64,000 nucleotides of DNA. Origin: Chromatiaceae bacterium. GTDB taxonomy: Bacteria > Pseudomonadota > Gammaproteobacteria > Chromatiales > Chromatiaceae. The stretch is taken from NCBI GenBank assembly GCA_027078745.1, contig JALWWO010000006.1:1-64000 (forward strand), written 5' to 3'. The position numbers and the translations under genes were made by a program. This document shows positions 9,284-20,227 of the stretch, one piece after another (the first letter of the stretch is position 1; every line of letters starts with the position of its first letter). A model generated the notes under the pieces. That model saw only the letters and a list, made by a program, of their open reading frames with translations, did no database searches and had not been told where the DNA came from.

Positions 9284-9918
9284 AGGGCACCGACCGCTAA
9301 GCCATTGCGCAGCCGGGTATCCAGGGGAATCCCAAGCTGTTTCATCTGGGCTTCATATTCCTCGCGGATGCAGCGGGCCAACAAGGCCGCGTCCTCTGGA
9401 GAGAACAGGGGGCCCACTTCCCCGGGCGCACTGGTGATGGGCCGATCGGCGAACATTGCTGCCGCAACCGCCTCCATGTGATCCATCCATTCTGCCAAGG
9501 TAGCCGGTTTGCCCTGGGCCTCCAGCTTTTTTGCAAAAGCTCGGGCTGCATCCGTCAGGAATTTATGCTCTGTGCCTGGCGTCTGGTTGTCGTAGACAAC
9601 ATAGGCGATGGCCTGATCTTCCGTGTAGTTTTCCGCGCCGGGCACAGTCTTTCCCGTGCGGCCAGGACCCACCATAAAGCAGGAATTCGGAACAAAATGC
9701 TCCCGCTGATAGCCCTCGGGGATAGGTCTTTTCTTGAGATCTCCATAGGTACCGACGATCAGGCCGAACTTCTGAAAGACCATCTGGCGTTGTGCGGGGC
9801 AGCTGGCGACCACATCCAGACTTTGTCCCGGTGCTTGACGAGCGGCCGCATCGGCGGCGGCTCGGGCACGGTTTTTCATAGATCTACTCGTCTGTCGATT
9901 GCCAGGCTCTGGAATCAT
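9280..9918 (-). CDS. putative nuclease-toxin-like protein (HNH/ENDO VII-like motif)
   Basis: 212 residues from the first ATG, 199 if it starts at the ATG at 9879. The core carries GTYGDLKK, then GYQREHFVPNS and later DNQTPGTEHK. These resemble, from memory, the GTYxxL...HHIVP...GTEH blocks of HNH/endonuclease-VII-type toxins of polymorphic and type VI systems, but with EH in place of HH. No PAAR, VgrG or secretion leader is attached. The 9918 start has GAGGAAAG close upstream but overlaps the previous gene by 35 bases. The 9879 start lies just after that gene's TAG with a weaker ribosome site. Toxin function is a proposal, not shown. Confidence 0.5.
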   Translation of the reverse strand: MIPEPGNRQTSRSMKNRARAAADAAARQAPGQSLDVVASCPAQRQMVFQKFGLIVGTYGDLKKRPIPEGYQREHFVPNSCFMVGPGRTGKTVPGAENYTEDQAIAYVVYDNQTPGTEHKFLTDAARAFAKKLEAQGKPATLAEWMDHMEAVAAAMFADRPITSAPGEVGPLFSPEDAALLARCIREEYEAQMKQLGIPLDTRLRNGLAVGAL

Positions 9919-10306
9919 AGGCTTTCCTCGCCTCTTCCCAGTCCGATCCCTCCGTGCGATACCAAAGCCAATCGATCCGATATTCGTCCCAGAGCGCCGG
10001 ATCTTTCAGGACCTTCTGAATGTTCGGCTGAGCATCAAAATTGGGTGCGACGACGAACATCAGGGTGACAAAAGCGTAGCAGCTAGCGGCGGACTGCAAG
10101 CCGTAGGCGCGGGCTCGAATGAGCCCCTCCCGCACCAAAGCTTGCAACTGATCTTCCGGCAGAGCCTCCAACCGCTGATCCCCCTGGGGTAGGCGTAGGA
10201 TTTCCGCACCATGGACTTTGCGCAAATAGGCGGCCAATTCGACCGCCAGCGCCGCTTCCCGTTCGGCGCGGAAAGCCTCCATCTGTTCGGCGCGGATGCG
10301 CAGCAT
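9884..10306 (-). CDS. conserved hypothetical protein, helical, toxin-cassette-associated type
   Basis: 140 residues, soluble and helical. The opening MLRIRAEQMEAF, a middle LVREGLIRARAYGLQS and LMFVVAPNFD match a pattern I recall from small proteins encoded next to type VI/PAAR effectors, where they act as adaptors or immunity proteins or are uncharacterised. It starts ten bases after the gltD stop and heads the four-gene accessory run, so gltBD transcription may read into it. No enzyme motif is visible. Confidence 0.6.
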   Translation of the reverse strand: MLRIRAEQMEAFRAEREAALAVELAAYLRKVHGAEILRLPQGDQRLEALPEDQLQALVREGLIRARAYGLQSAASCYAFVTLMFVVAPNFDAQPNIQKVLKDPALWDEYRIDWLWYRTEGSDWEEARKAYDSRAWQSTDE

Positions 10307-10316
10307 GCTTCAGGCG

Positions 10317-11771
10317 CTAGCGGGGTAGATCCGATCTGCCCATGAGCCATTCATCCACCGCCCGCGCACACTGACGGCCTTCCCGAATCGCCCAGACCAC
10401 CAGGGATTGACCTCGGCGCATGTCGCCTGCGGTGAAGACCCCGGGCAACGAAGTGTGATAAGCGCTAGGCCCTTCTGAATCGCTCTTCACATTGCCCCGT
10501 CCGTCCAACTCTACGCCCAGTTCTTCTAACAGGCCCTGATGGACCGGATGGAGGAAACCCATAGCGAGCAAGGCGAGGTCCGCTTGGAGGGAGAATTCCG
10601 AATCTGGCAGTTCGGCCATCTGCCAACGGCCCTGCGCATCCCGGTGCCATTCCACCTTGATGCAGCTCAGGGCCTTGAGCTGGCCTTGCCCATTCCCAAT
10701 GAACGCCTTGGTGGCCACCGACCACATGCGGGTGCAACCTTCCTCTTGGGAAGTGGAGGTGCGCAGCTTGTGGGGCCAGTTGGGCCAGGTGAGGGCCTTG
10801 TTCTCCTTCTCCGGCGGTCTGGGCAGGATCTCCAACTGGGTGACGGATTTGGCACCGTGCCGGTTGGCGGTGCCGATGCAATCAGAACCCGTATCCCCAC
10901 CGCCGATCACCACCACATGCTTGCCTTCGGCGGAAATGAAGGCTTCGTCTGGCACATAGACCCCCTGCACCCGCTTGCTGTTCGCCCGCAGGAAGTCCAA
11001 GGCAAAGTGAATGCCGTTCAACTTCCGACCGGGGACCGGTAGATCTCGGGGTTGTTCCGCGCCTCCGGTCAACACTAAAGCATCGTATTCCTCCCGCAGC
11101 TGGGCGGCGGGCAGATCCACGCCGACATGAGTGTTGGTGCGGAATTCCACCCCTTCGGCGCGCATCTGGGCCATGCGCCGGTCGATGAGGCGCTTGTCCA
11201 GTTTGAAATCCGGAATGCCATAGCGCAGGAGCCCGCCGATCTTATCCTGGCGCTCGAACAAAGTGACCTGATGGCCTGCGCGAGCGAGCTGTTGGGAACA
11301 GGCCAGGCCCGCCGGCCCGGAACCCACCACCGCCACCCGCTTGCGGGTCTTGTGCCGAGGAATCTGCGGTTTGATCCAACCCGCTTCCCAAGCGCGATCG
11401 ATGATGGCGCATTCGATGTTCTTGATGGTGACGGGTTTGTCTTCGATGTTCAGGGTGCAAGCAGCTTCGCAGGGCGCCGGGCAGATTCTGCCCGTGAACT
11501 CGGGGAAATTATTGGTGGCGTGCAACGCGAGCAGGGCGGATTGCCAATCCGAACGATAGACCAGGTCATTCCAGTCGGGGATGAGGTTATGCACGGGGCA
11601 TCCCCGATGGCAATAAGGGATGCCGCAATCCATGCATCGGGCACCCTGCCGCTTGAGGTCTTCTTCGGACAGGGGAATGGTGAATTCCCCATAGTGAACG
11701 AGGCGATCCGCGACGGGCTGATAGCCGCGGTCGAGCCGCTCGTACTCCATGAAACCGGTGGGCTTACCCAT
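10317..11771 (-). CDS. gltD: glutamate synthase (NADPH) small subunit
   Basis: 484 residues. It supplies electrons from NADPH through FAD and two 4Fe-4S clusters to GltB for making glutamate from glutamine and 2-oxoglutarate. The N-terminal cysteine clusters [14 protein letters not shown] and CPAPCEAAC are intact. The FAD Rossmann motif [14 protein letters not shown] (near 145) and the NADPH motif [13 protein letters not shown] (near 290) follow. Its ATG overlaps the end of gltB by eight bases. Length matches the bacterial family. Confidence 0.96.
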   Translation of the reverse strand: MGKPTGFMEYERLDRGYQPVADRLVHYGEFTIPLSEEDLKRQGARCMDCGIPYCHRGCPVHNLIPDWNDLVYRSDWQSALLALHATNNFPEFTGRICPAPCEAACTLNIEDKPVTIKNIECAIIDRAWEAGWIKPQIPRHKTRKRVAVVGSGPAGLACSQQLARAGHQVTLFERQDKIGGLLRYGIPDFKLDKRLIDRRMAQMRAEGVEFRTNTHVGVDLPAAQLREEYDALVLTGGAEQPRDLPVPGRKLNGIHFALDFLRANSKRVQGVYVPDEAFISAEGKHVVVIGGGDTGSDCIGTANRHGAKSVTQLEILPRPPEKENKALTWPNWPHKLRTSTSQEEGCTRMWSVATKAFIGNGQGQLKALSCIKVEWHRDAQGRWQMAELPDSEFSLQADLALLAMGFLHPVHQGLLEELGVELDGRGNVKSDSEGPSAYHTSLPGVFTAGDMRRGQSLVVWAIREGRQCARAVDEWLMGRSDLPR

Positions 11772-14700
11772 GTTTGACGACTCCCTTGGGTTGCTTGGGC
11801 AATTGGGGGGGGCGGCGATGCCGCGCTTGAATTTCGGTCAGGGCCCGACGGTAATCCACAGGCATCACCTTGACAAACTTCGGCAGATAGGCAGCCCAGT
11901 CATCGAGAATGCGCTTCGCCACCGGGCTGCCCGTGTAGTGCAGATGTTTTTCGATGAGTTGCCGCAGCCGGAGGCTGTCGAAGCGGGTCATGTCATGGCT
12001 CAGATCCACCCGACCCATGGTTTCCAGATCGCCTCCCTGATGATCCAAGGCTTCCAAAGCTTCGTCTTCTTCCAGGATGGGTTCCAACTCCACCATAGCC
12101 ATGTTGCAGCGGCGACTGAAATCGCCTGATTCGTCGAGCACATAGGCAATGCCGCCGGACATGCCCGCAGCGAAGTTGCGCCCGGTGGGGCCCAGGCACA
12201 CCATGATGCCGCCGGTCATGTATTCGCAACCGTGGTCGCCCACACCCTCGACGACGGCGGTGGCACCGGAGTTGCGCACGCAGAACCGTTCGCCCGCCAC
12301 CCCGCGGAAGAAGCATTCTCCCTGAATGGCCCCGTAAAGCACAGTATTCCCCACGATGATGTTTTCCTCGGCCCGATCCGCCATGGCGGCATGTCGAGGG
12401 GGATAGATCACCAACCGGCCACCGGACAACCCTTTTCCCACGTAATCGTTGGCTTCTCCTTCCAGTTCGATGGTAACCCCTCGGGCGAGCCAAGCCCCCC
12501 AGGATTGCCCGCCGGTGCCCTTGGCCTGAATGTAAATAGTATCGTCCGGCAGGCCGGCGAGCCCGTATTGCTCCGCGATGCGGCTGGAGAGCATGGTGCC
12601 GAAGGTGCGATGATAGTTCTTCACCGCCACGGCGATGCGCACCGGCTCCCCACGCTCCAAGGCGGGCTTCGCCTGTTCGATGAGCTGATGATCCAATGCC
12701 CGCTCCAAGCCGTGATCCTGGGCTTCGCAGTTGTAGATGGCCACATCATCGGGCACCTGGGGCTTGGCGAGGAGGCGGCTGAAATCCAAACCTTTGGCCT
12801 TCCAGTGCTGGATGGCGCGACGCATTTCCAACCGATCGGACTGACCGATCATCTCGTTGACCGTGCGGAAGCCCAGTCGGGCCATGATGCGCCGCAGTTC
12901 TTCCGCCACGAAGAAGAAATAATTGACCACATGTTCCGGTTTGCCGGTGAATTTCTTGCGCAGCTCGGGATCCTGGGTCGCCACACCCACCGGACAGGTG
13001 TTCAGATGACACTTCCGCATCATGACACAGCCTTCGGCGATGAGGGGGGCCGTGGCGAAGCCGATCTCGTCCGCCCCCAGCAAGAAGGCGATGGCCACAT
13101 CTCGCCCCGTGCGCATGCCCCCGTCCGCCTGGACGGCGATGCGCCCCCGCAGCCGGTTCAGCACCAGGGTTTGATGGGTTTCCGCCAAGCCGATTTCCCA
13201 GGGAGAACCGGCATGTTTGATAGAGGTCAGCGGGCTGGCACCGGTGCCCCCATCGTAGCCAGCGATGGTCACATGATCTGCATGGGCTTTGGAGACCCCA
13301 GCCGCCACCGTGCCCACCCCCACTTCGGACACCAGCTTCACCGAGATGCGGGCCTTCGGGTTCGCATTTTTGAGATCGTGGATCAGCTGAGCTAGATCCT
13401 CGATGGAATAGATGTCATGGTGGGGCGGCGGTGAGATCAAACCCACCCCCGGGGTGGAATGGCGCACCCGCGCGATCTGTTTGTTGACCTTGTGTCCGGG
13501 CAGCTGCCCCCCTTCCCCGGGCTTGGCGCCCTGGGCGATCTTGATCTGAATGTCGTCCGCATTGACCAAGTATTCGATGGTGACACCGAAGCGGCCGGAA
13601 GCCACCTGCTTGATGGCGGAGCGCTCAGGGTTAGGCCTGCCGTCCGGCAGGGGGTTGAACCGCTCCGGCTCCTCGCCGCCCTCGCCCGTGTTGGACTTGC
13701 CCCCGATCTGGTTCATGGCGATGGCCAGGGTGGAATGGGCTTCGTAGGAAATGGACCCGAATGACATGGCGCCGGTGGCGAAGCGCTTGACGATCTCTCG
13801 AGCGGGTTCCACTTCTTCCAAGGGGATCGGTGATTCCGCCCACCGGAAATCCATCAGGCCCCGAAGGGTGAGCAGGCGTTCGCTCTGGGTGTTGACCAAG
13901 CGGGCATATTCCTCGTAGGTCTGCCAATTCTTGCCTCGCACCGCATGTTGTAGCTTGGAGACGGTCTCCGGCGTCCAGACGTGATCTTCCCCGCGGACCC
14001 GATAGGCATAATCCCCCCCTACATCCAGATGATGTCGGTAGATATGGGCATCTCCATAGGCCGCTTCATGCCAGTACACCGCTTCTTGGGCGACCTCTGC
14101 CAAGCCGATGCCTTCGATCCGCGTGTGGGTACCGGTGAAATACTGATCCACAAAGGCTTGGCTCAGCCCCACCGCATCGAAGATTTGGGCACCGCAGTAG
14201 GACTGGTAAGTAGAAATGCCCATCTTGGACATAACCTTTTTCAGGCCCTTGCCCACCGCCTTGATATAGCGGGCCTGGGCGACCTCAAAGGAGAGGGGTT
14301 CCGGCAGGCGGGGCAGCATTTCCTGAATGGTGTCGAAGGCTAGATAGGGATTGATGGCCTCTGCCCCATAGCCCGCTAAGGTAGCGAAATGATGTACTTC
14401 CAGGGCAGCACCGGTTTCCACCACCAGGCCAGCGCTGGTGCGCAGCCCGCGCCGAATGAGGTGGTGATGCACTGCGGAAGTGGCCAGCAGGGCAGGGATG
14501 GGGATGTAATCTCGGTTCGTGTTCCGGTCGGAGAGGATGAGGATGTTGTAGCCTTCCAACACCGCCTGCTCCGCCTGGCGGCATAGGGTCTCCAAAGCCT
14601 CCCCCATGCCTGCCGCTCCTTCCTCTACCGGATAGGTGATATCCAGGGTATGGGTGCGGAAGGCGCCGGCGGTATTGTCTTGAATATGCCGTATCCGTTC

Positions 14701-16422
14701 TAAGTCCTCATTGGTCAATACAGGTTGGTTGACCTCCAATCGCCAGTGCTTGCCCGTCTCATTCAGGCCCAGCAGATTGGGTCGGGGGCCGATGAGGGAG
14801 ACCAAGGACATGACCAGTTCTTCCCGAATGGGATCGATGGCCGGGTTGGTTACCTGGGCGAAGTTCTGCTTGAAATAGGTGGAAAGATGTTTGGATCTGC
14901 GGGAGAGCACGGAAGGGGGATTGTCCGCACCCATGGAGCCTACTGCTTCTTGACCCGTCATCACCATGGGTTTGAGCAGGAACTTGAGATCCTCTTGGGT
15001 GTAGCCGAAAGCCTGTTGCGCATCCAACAGGGTTTCCGAATCCGGCGCCATGGGCGCCACATCCGTGGGCAATTCGTCCAAGTGAATCTGCGTGCGATTC
15101 AACCATTCCTGATAGGGCTGGGCAGCGGCCAACTGAGATTTGATCTCCGCATCATCGATGATGCGTCCCTGTTCCAGATCGATGAGGAACATCTTCCCCG
15201 GCTGAAGCCGCCATTTCTTGATGATCTTTTCCTCGGGAATGTCCAGCACCCCCATCTCCGAGGCCATGACCACCAGATCATCGTCGGTGACCAGATAGCG
15301 GGCGGGGCGCAGGCCGTTGCGATCCAGGGTAGCGCCGATCTGGCGACCGTCAGTGAAGGCCACGGCTGCCGGACCGTCCCAGGGTTCCATGAGGGCGGCA
15401 TGATATTCGTAGAACGCTCGGCGCTGTTCATCCATGAGGGCATTGCCTGCCCAGGCTTCTGGAATCAACAGCATCATGGCGTGGGCGAGAGAATAGCCCC
15501 CCATGACCAGGAGTTCTAACGCGTTGTCAAAGCAAGCGGAATCCGATTGCCCCTCTGGAATCAAAGGCCAGATCTCATCCAGATCGGAGCCCAGCACCTC
15601 AGATTTCATGGTGTGGCGGCGGGCAGCCATCCAGTTGAGATTGCCCCGCAAGGTGTTGATCTCCCCGTTGTGGCAGATCATGCGAAAGGGCTGCGCTAGA
15701 TCCCAGGTGGGGAAGGTGTTGGTGGAAAAGCGCTGATGCACCAGAGCGAGGGCGGATTGAAAGCGTTCGTCCTGAAGATCTAAGTAATAGCTGCCCACCT
15801 GATCAGCGAGCAACATGCCCTTGTAAGTGAGGGTGCGAGAGGAAAGGGAGGTTGCATAATAGGTGCTCTCCCCCTGGCTCACTTCCCGAACGCGGTTGTC
15901 GATGCGCTTGCGAAGGACGAATAGCTCGCGCTCGAAAGCATCTTGGCTTTTGCAGTCCGGACGACGGCCGATGAATACCTGCCGGATGACGGGCTCCAAG
16001 GGACGCACGCTTTCCCCGAGTTCCCGATTGTCCACGGGTACTTCACGCCAGCCCAAGACCGGATCACCCCGTTCCGCACACTGTGCTTCGATCAGCTGGA
16101 TGATCTTCTCCCGGACTTCCGGTTCTCTGGGCAGGAACAGATGGCCCACCCCATATTGACCGGCCGGAGGCAGGGAGAAGGGCACCACGGCCCGGAAGAA
16201 GGCGTCGGGGATCTGTACCAAAATGCCTGCACCATCCCCCGCTTTGGGATCTGCCCCCACTGCACCTCGATGGGTGAGCCGTTTGAGAATCTCCAGACCT
16301 TGCCGGATGATCTCATGACTCTTCCGGTTGCGGATGTGGCAGACGAAACCGACGCCGCAGGCGTCGCGCTCAAGGGCTGGGTCATAGAGTCCCTGAGCAG
16401 GGGGTAGGGCGCGAAGGCTCAT
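11764..16422 (-). CDS. gltB: glutamate synthase (NADPH) large subunit
   Basis: About 1,552 residues. Domains in order: N-terminal class II glutamine amidotransferase (nucleophile Cys22 after removal of a 21-residue propeptide, context [10 protein letters not shown]), central domain, FMN-binding synthase domain with the 3Fe-4S cysteines (CHLNTCPVG), and the GXGXG beta-helix. A longer GTG-initiated frame starts at 16476, but the ATG at 16422 gives the usual propeptide length. gltD overlaps its end. Together they form the ammonium assimilation enzyme. A G8 run lies near the 3' end at about 11805. Confidence 0.96.
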   Translation of the reverse strand: MSLRALPPAQGLYDPALERDACGVGFVCHIRNRKSHEIIRQGLEILKRLTHRGAVGADPKAGDGAGILVQIPDAFFRAVVPFSLPPAGQYGVGHLFLPREPEVREKIIQLIEAQCAERGDPVLGWREVPVDNRELGESVRPLEPVIRQVFIGRRPDCKSQDAFERELFVLRKRIDNRVREVSQGESTYYATSLSSRTLTYKGMLLADQVGSYYLDLQDERFQSALALVHQRFSTNTFPTWDLAQPFRMICHNGEINTLRGNLNWMAARRHTMKSEVLGSDLDEIWPLIPEGQSDSACFDNALELLVMGGYSLAHAMMLLIPEAWAGNALMDEQRRAFYEYHAALMEPWDGPAAVAFTDGRQIGATLDRNGLRPARYLVTDDDLVVMASEMGVLDIPEEKIIKKWRLQPGKMFLIDLEQGRIIDDAEIKSQLAAAQPYQEWLNRTQIHLDELPTDVAPMAPDSETLLDAQQAFGYTQEDLKFLLKPMVMTGQEAVGSMGADNPPSVLSRRSKHLSTYFKQNFAQVTNPAIDPIREELVMSLVSLIGPRPNLLGLNETGKHWRLEVNQPVLTNEDLERIRHIQDNTAGAFRTHTLDITYPVEEGAAGMGEALETLCRQAEQAVLEGYNILILSDRNTNRDYIPIPALLATSAVHHHLIRRGLRTSAGLVVETGAALEVHHFATLAGYGAEAINPYLAFDTIQEMLPRLPEPLSFEVAQARYIKAVGKGLKKVMSKMGISTYQSYCGAQIFDAVGLSQAFVDQYFTGTHTRIEGIGLAEVAQEAVYWHEAAYGDAHIYRHHLDVGGDYAYRVRGEDHVWTPETVSKLQHAVRGKNWQTYEEYARLVNTQSERLLTLRGLMDFRWAESPIPLEEVEPAREIVKRFATGAMSFGSISYEAHSTLAIAMNQIGGKSNTGEGGEEPERFNPLPDGRPNPERSAIKQVASGRFGVTIEYLVNADDIQIKIAQGAKPGEGGQLPGHKVNKQIARVRHSTPGVGLISPPPHHDIYSIEDLAQLIHDLKNANPKARISVKLVSEVGVGTVAAGVSKAHADHVTIAGYDGGTGASPLTSIKHAGSPWEIGLAETHQTLVLNRLRGRIAVQADGGMRTGRDVAIAFLLGADEIGFATAPLIAEGCVMMRKCHLNTCPVGVATQDPELRKKFTGKPEHVVNYFFFVAEELRRIMARLGFRTVNEMIGQSDRLEMRRAIQHWKAKGLDFSRLLAKPQVPDDVAIYNCEAQDHGLERALDHQLIEQAKPALERGEPVRIAVAVKNYHRTFGTMLSSRIAEQYGLAGLPDDTIYIQAKGTGGQSWGAWLARGVTIELEGEANDYVGKGLSGGRLVIYPPRHAAMADRAEENIIVGNTVLYGAIQGECFFRGVAGERFCVRNSGATAVVEGVGDHGCEYMTGGIMVCLGPTGRNFAAGMSGGIAYVLDESGDFSRRCNMAMVELEPILEEDEALEALDHQGGDLETMGRVDLSHDMTRFDSLRLRQLIEKHLHYTGSPVAKRILDDWAAYLPKFVKVMPVDYRRALTEIQARHRRPPQLPKQPKGVVKHG

Positions 16423-16714
16423 AGGCGATCTCACTAATCTAGGTTGACGCCGCAAGATGGGGTCCGATCTCGGCACGGATTGAGTTTCTGGAAGCTATGC
16501 TCAGATGCCTTGACAAAGGCGGGACCGCGGCGGACCTTCCCGGTGGGATCCGGCACCTAGAGCAAGCCCAGACCGACACACAGAGCGCCCTAACTTATCA
16601 AAGTCTTCCCAACTGTGCCAAGCGATCAGAAGTCAACATTGCGGATCAGGCATAGATCCTTTAGAAAAGTCCGATAAAATCCTCTGTATATTTTCCTCAG
16701 CTCCGCGCGCACCG
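16423..16714. other. divergent intergenic region gltB / dacC
   Basis: 292 bases between two divergent start codons, which must hold promoters in both directions. I found no convincing paired -35/-10. TATATT at 16687-16692 is a possible -10 for dacC but lacks a well-spaced -35. TTGACA at 16510-16515 has no matching -10. No open frame, tRNA or clear operator was seen. Confidence 0.5.
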
Positions 16715-17863
16715 ATGAAATCTTCCATTAGAGGTTCCTTTCTACTCAGTCTCGCTTGGCTCTGGATCTCCGTTGGTTCGGCTGAGCCATTGCAAACGCC
16801 CATTCCCGCCCCGCCCGCCGTGGCGGCCCAGAGCTACCTGCTCATGGATTACCACAGCGGAACCCTGTTGGCCGAGCATCAAGCAGATAAACGCCTTCCC
16901 CCGGCGAGCCTGACGAAGATCATGACTGCCGATGTGGTCTTCCGGGAAATCGCGGCGGGCCATCTTTCCTTAGAAGATCAAGTCCTGGTGAGCGAAAAGG
17001 CCTGGCGCACCGGCGGTTCCAAAATGTTCATCGAAGTGGGCACACGGGTGAGCGTCGAAGATCTGCTCAAGGGAATGATCATCCAGTCGGGCAATGATGC
17101 CAGCGTCGCCCTGGCGGAATATGTGGCGGGCAGCGAAGAAACCTTTGCGGGACTGATGAACGCTCAAGCCCAGCGGCTGGGGATGAAAAACAGCCATTTC
17201 GTCAATGCCACTGGCCTGCCACATGAAGACCATTACACAACTGCCCGAGACCTTGCCTTGGTCACAGCGGCGACGATTCGGGAATTTCCCGAATACTATG
17301 CCTGGTATTCCCAGAAGAGCTTCACCTACAACGGGATCAAGCAGTCCAACCGCAACCGATTGCTGTGGCGGGATAGCTCAGTAGACGGAGTGAAGACCGG
17401 ACACACCAAAGCCGCTGGCTATTGTCTCGTGGCTTCCGCCAAGCGGGGAAACATGCGTTTGATCTCTGTGGTCCTGGGCACGGACAGCGAGGAAGCTCGG
17501 GCCCAAGCGAGCCTCGCTCTGCTGAACTATGGTTTTCGGTTCTTTGAATCCCACCGGCTCTATCCCAAGGATAAAGCAGTGGCCCGGCTGCGGGTTTGGA
17601 TGGGGGAAAAGGCGGAACTCCCTGTGGGTCCGGCAAAGGATGTCTATGTGACTATTCCCAGACACAGCTATGACCAGCTTTCCGCTCACATCGAGAAGCA
17701 AGGAAAGCTCCGGGCCCCCATCGAGAAGGGACAACAGGTAGGCGAACTCGTGCTAAGTCTCAATGATAAAGTCCTCTCACGCATGCCCGTGATCGCCTTA
17801 GAGTCCGTGGCGGAAGGGAGTTGGTGGCAGAAAGCGAAGGACTCCCTGTTGCAGTGGTTCTGA
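16715..17863 (+). CDS. dacC: D-alanyl-D-alanine carboxypeptidase (PBP5/6 type)
   Basis: 382 residues. A cleavable signal peptide (~23 residues, ending near GSA) exports it to the periplasm. The penicillin-binding triad is complete: Ser65-x-x-Lys68 (SLTK), Ser125-Gly-Asn127 and Lys227-Thr-Gly. A C-terminal beta domain (~280-355) and an amphipathic tail ending LLQWF fit the PBP5 membrane anchor. It trims the terminal D-Ala from peptidoglycan stem peptides. It heads a tight operon with dat, ybeD and lipB. The symbol could equally be dacA. Confidence 0.93.
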   Translation: MKSSIRGSFLLSLAWLWISVGSAEPLQTPIPAPPAVAAQSYLLMDYHSGTLLAEHQADKRLPPASLTKIMTADVVFREIAAGHLSLEDQVLVSEKAWRTGGSKMFIEVGTRVSVEDLLKGMIIQSGNDASVALAEYVAGSEETFAGLMNAQAQRLGMKNSHFVNATGLPHEDHYTTARDLALVTAATIREFPEYYAWYSQKSFTYNGIKQSNRNRLLWRDSSVDGVKTGHTKAAGYCLVASAKRGNMRLISVVLGTDSEEARAQASLALLNYGFRFFESHRLYPKDKAVARLRVWMGEKAELPVGPAKDVYVTIPRHSYDQLSAHIEKQGKLRAPIEKGQQVGELVLSLNDKVLSRMPVIALESVAEGSWWQKAKDSLLQWF

Positions 17864-17865
17864 GC

Positions 17866-18705
17866 ATGGCGCAAGTCTATCTCAACGGAGACTTTCTCCC
17901 ACCGGAAGCAGCGCGGATTTCCCCCTGGGATCGGGGCTTTCTCTTTGGCGATGGGGTCTATGAAGTCATCCCCGTCTATCGGGGCCGGCCTTTTCTCGGG
18001 GAAGCCCATTTGGACCGCCTGCACCGCAGTTTGGCTGCCATCGATCTGGCAGTCCCGGCGATCCCTTGGCAGGAGATCTTCCCCAAACTGATCGGCCCGG
18101 CACCCCGAGATTGCGCCCTCTACCTGCAGATCACCCGAGGCACCTATGCCACCCGAGATCATCGCCTTCCCGAGGTCGTGCGACCCACGGTGTTCGCCTT
18201 TACCTGGGATCTGACCCCCCCCCCAAAGTGCGGGGTATCGGGGATCACTCGAGAAGATTTTCGCTGGGATCGCTGCGACATCAAATCCATCGCCCTCTTG
18301 GGCAATGTGCTTCTGCGCCAATCGGCGACAGAAGCTCAGGCTCAGGAGGCCCTGCTCTTCCGCAAGGGCTGGCTGACCGAGGGTTCTTCCAGCAATGTGT
18401 TCGCGGTGCTCGAGGGAAAGCTCTGCACGCCCCCCAAAAGCCGGCGGTTGCTGTCGGGCATCACTCGGGCGCTGGTGCTGCAGCTCGCGGAACAGGCAGG
18501 CTTGCCCTGCGAGGAACGGGAGATCCATCAGGAGGAATTGGCAAAGGCGGAAGAAATCTGGATCACCAGCTCCACCCGGGAAGTGCTGCCTCTGATTCAG
18601 CTAGATGGCAAACCCGTGGGTGCCGGTCAAATCGGCCCCTGGTGGCGGCAGATGGATCAATGGTTCCAACAGTACAAGCAGAAATGGTTGGCTGCTCATG
18701 ACTGA
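17866..18705 (+). CDS. dat: D-amino-acid (D-alanine) aminotransferase
   Basis: Fold-type IV PLP aminotransferase, 279 residues. Lys140 (in CDIKSIALLGNVL) is the Schiff-base lysine. FLFGDGVYE near residue 26 and TEGSSSNVF further on form the cofactor and substrate pocket. It interconverts D-alanine and 2-oxoglutarate with pyruvate and D-glutamate, supplying wall precursors. The ATG at 17866 lies two bases after dacC; a longer in-frame start at 17821 would overlap dacC and is less likely. The gene contains a run of ten C (18215-18224), which could allow slippage. Confidence 0.93.
   Translation: MAQVYLNGDFLPPEAARISPWDRGFLFGDGVYEVIPVYRGRPFLGEAHLDRLHRSLAAIDLAVPAIPWQEIFPKLIGPAPRDCALYLQITRGTYATRDHRLPEVVRPTVFAFTWDLTPPPKCGVSGITREDFRWDRCDIKSIALLGNVLLRQSATEAQAQEALLFRKGWLTEGSSSNVFAVLEGKLCTPPKSRRLLSGITRALVLQLAEQAGLPCEEREIHQEELAKAEEIWITSSTREVLPLIQLDGKPVGAGQIGPWWRQMDQWFQQYKQKWLAAHD
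18215..18224 (+). repeat. C10 homopolymer inside dat
   Basis: Ten consecutive C bases encode part of Leu-Thr-Pro-Pro-Pro in dat, before the catalytic lysine. Gain or loss of one base would shift the frame and inactivate the enzyme. The frame is open as given. Confidence 0.85.
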
Positions 18706-18967
18706 ACGAGAAAAAAACCTTCTGCAGTTCCCCTGCACCTTTCCCATCAAGGCTGTGGGCAAGGCGGGAAAAGATTTTGAACGCCTGGTATTCGAAATTA
18801 TCCGCCGGCATGTGCCCGATCTTCAGGCAGGGACCTTGCAGCGGCGGGAGAGCCGCAAGCAGAATTGGGTTGCGGTGACCGTGACCATCAAGGCTCAGAG
18901 CCGGGCCCAGTTAGATGCGATCTATAGGGAGCTAAGCGCGCATGAGCAGGTGGTCTGGGCCCTATGA
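18698..18967 (+). CDS. ybeD: YbeD/DUF493 family protein
   Basis: 89 residues, a small ferredoxin-like fold related to ACT domains. [12 protein letters not shown] and [12 protein letters not shown] match the DUF493 pattern. Its function is unproven, but in gammaproteobacteria it sits between dacA and lipB exactly as here. It overlaps the end of dat by eight bases and the lipB start by four, so it is translationally coupled on both sides. The ATG at 18698 is chosen because upstream in-frame codons lie inside dat. Confidence 0.9.
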   Translation: MTEREKNLLQFPCTFPIKAVGKAGKDFERLVFEIIRRHVPDLQAGTLQRRESRKQNWVAVTVTIKAQSRAQLDAIYRELSAHEQVVWAL

Positions 18968-19575
18968 AGCTGCGGCATTTGGGGATGCAGCCCTATGGGG
19001 AAACCTGGGCAGCCATGCGGGATTTCACAGATCGGCGGGGGCCGGATACAGAGGATGAACTCTGGCTCCTAGAGCATCCGCCAGTCTTCACCCTGGGGCA
19101 GGCGGGCCGCTGGGAACATGTGCGGGACCCTGGAGACATTCCCGTGATCCAGGTGGATCGAGGGGGACAAGTAACCTACCATGGCCCGGGGCAACTGATT
19201 CTCTATGTGCTGCTGGACCTGCGCCGCCGCCGCCTGGGAGTCAAGTCTTTGGTGCACCAGTTGGAAAACGCAGTCATCGCCCTGTTGCGCACCTATGGCA
19301 TCTCGGGCACGACGCGCCCCCAAGCCCCCGGGGTCTATGTGAACGAGGCCAAGATCGCCGCTTTGGGGCTGCGCATTCGCAAGGGCTGTAGCTTCCACGG
19401 GCTGGCCCTCAATGTGGACGTAGATCTCGCCCCCTTCTCCCGCATTCACCCCTGCGGCTATGCGGGATTGCCCGTCACCTCCCTGGCGGCGCTGGGCGTC
19501 GCCCAATCCTTGGATTCGGTGGGGGAACGCTTGGCTGCTCTATTCACCCAGGGATTGGAAGCCCATGATCATTAA
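18964..19575 (+). CDS. lipB: octanoyltransferase LipB
   Basis: 203 residues. It moves octanoyl from acyl carrier protein to the lipoyl domains of dehydrogenase complexes or the glycine cleavage H protein. The signature [16 protein letters not shown] (residues 66-81), the lysine in [10 protein letters not shown] (Lys130) and the catalytic cysteine in HPCGYAG (Cys164) are all there. It starts in an ATGA overlap with ybeD. lipA, which normally follows, is absent from the window; a sulfotransferase-like gene takes its place. Confidence 0.96.
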   Translation: MKLRHLGMQPYGETWAAMRDFTDRRGPDTEDELWLLEHPPVFTLGQAGRWEHVRDPGDIPVIQVDRGGQVTYHGPGQLILYVLLDLRRRRLGVKSLVHQLENAVIALLRTYGISGTTRPQAPGVYVNEAKIAALGLRIRKGCSFHGLALNVDVDLAPFSRIHPCGYAGLPVTSLAALGVAQSLDSVGERLAALFTQGLEAHDH

Positions 19576-20227
19576 CCATCGCTACGGTTTCATCTTCCTG
19601 CACGTGCCCAAGAATGCGGGCACTGCGATCACCAGTTGGCTCTCCCAGTTCACCGGCTGGAACGATATTGAGCTGGGCAGCACGCCCTACGGGGAAGCCA
19701 TTCAACCCATCTATGGGGAGCGCTTCCACCTGCACAAGCATTCCACCGCCGCCCAGATCCGCCGCGTCATCGGAGATGTTCTCTGGGATCAGTACTTCAC
19801 CTTCGCAGTCGTGCGCCATCCCCTGGATCGCTTGGTCTCCGCCTATCATTTTTATCGCCAGTGGCAGCATCCGAGCACGGACGCCGTGCGCGCCTTCGAC
19901 AGTTTTGAAGCCTTCGTGCTGTCCGATTACTTCCGGCAGGATGTGAAAAATCCCACCCGCCCTGGCGGCCTGCAATCGGAGTTCCTGCGCACGGATCAGG
20001 CCCATCCCATCGACCGGATCTGTCGGTTCGAATCCCTACAACAGGATCTGACGCAAGTAGCGCAGCAACTGGGGCTTTCCAAGCCGGTTTTGCGGCGGGT
20101 CAATGAGAGCAAACGGGGCAGATACGAACGCTATTACACCCCCCAAACTCTGGCAGTCGCTCGGGCAGTCTTTCGAGAAGATTTCGAGCGTTTTGGCTAT
20201 GAGATTCCTGAGCAGCTGTTGCTATGA
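19565..20227 (+). CDS. sulfotransferase-family protein
   Basis: 220 residues. [10 protein letters not shown] (Lys16) matches the 5'-phosphosulfate loop and [13 protein letters not shown] the 3'-phosphate loop of PAPS-dependent sulfotransferases (family 2 / Gal-3-O-type). Substrates in bacteria are often glycans or lipids; none can be named here. The ATG at 19565 lies inside the last codons of lipB (11-base overlap), so the gene is coupled to lipB although unrelated in function. The longer upstream frame is a lipB shadow. It ends in an ATGA overlap with the next gene. Confidence 0.8.
   Translation: MIINHRYGFIFLHVPKNAGTAITSWLSQFTGWNDIELGSTPYGEAIQPIYGERFHLHKHSTAAQIRRVIGDVLWDQYFTFAVVRHPLDRLVSAYHFYRQWQHPSTDAVRAFDSFEAFVLSDYFRQDVKNPTRPGGLQSEFLRTDQAHPIDRICRFESLQQDLTQVAQQLGLSKPVLRRVNESKRGRYERYYTPQTLAVARAVFREDFERFGYEIPEQLLL

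Noticed and set aside
12232-13395. 387-codon plus-strand frame opposite gltB
   Set aside because: Antisense shadow; gltB motifs on the other strand are all intact.
16510-16515. TTGACA as -35 of a dacC promoter
   Set aside because: No -10-like hexamer at 16-18 bases, and it lies about 200 bases before the start.
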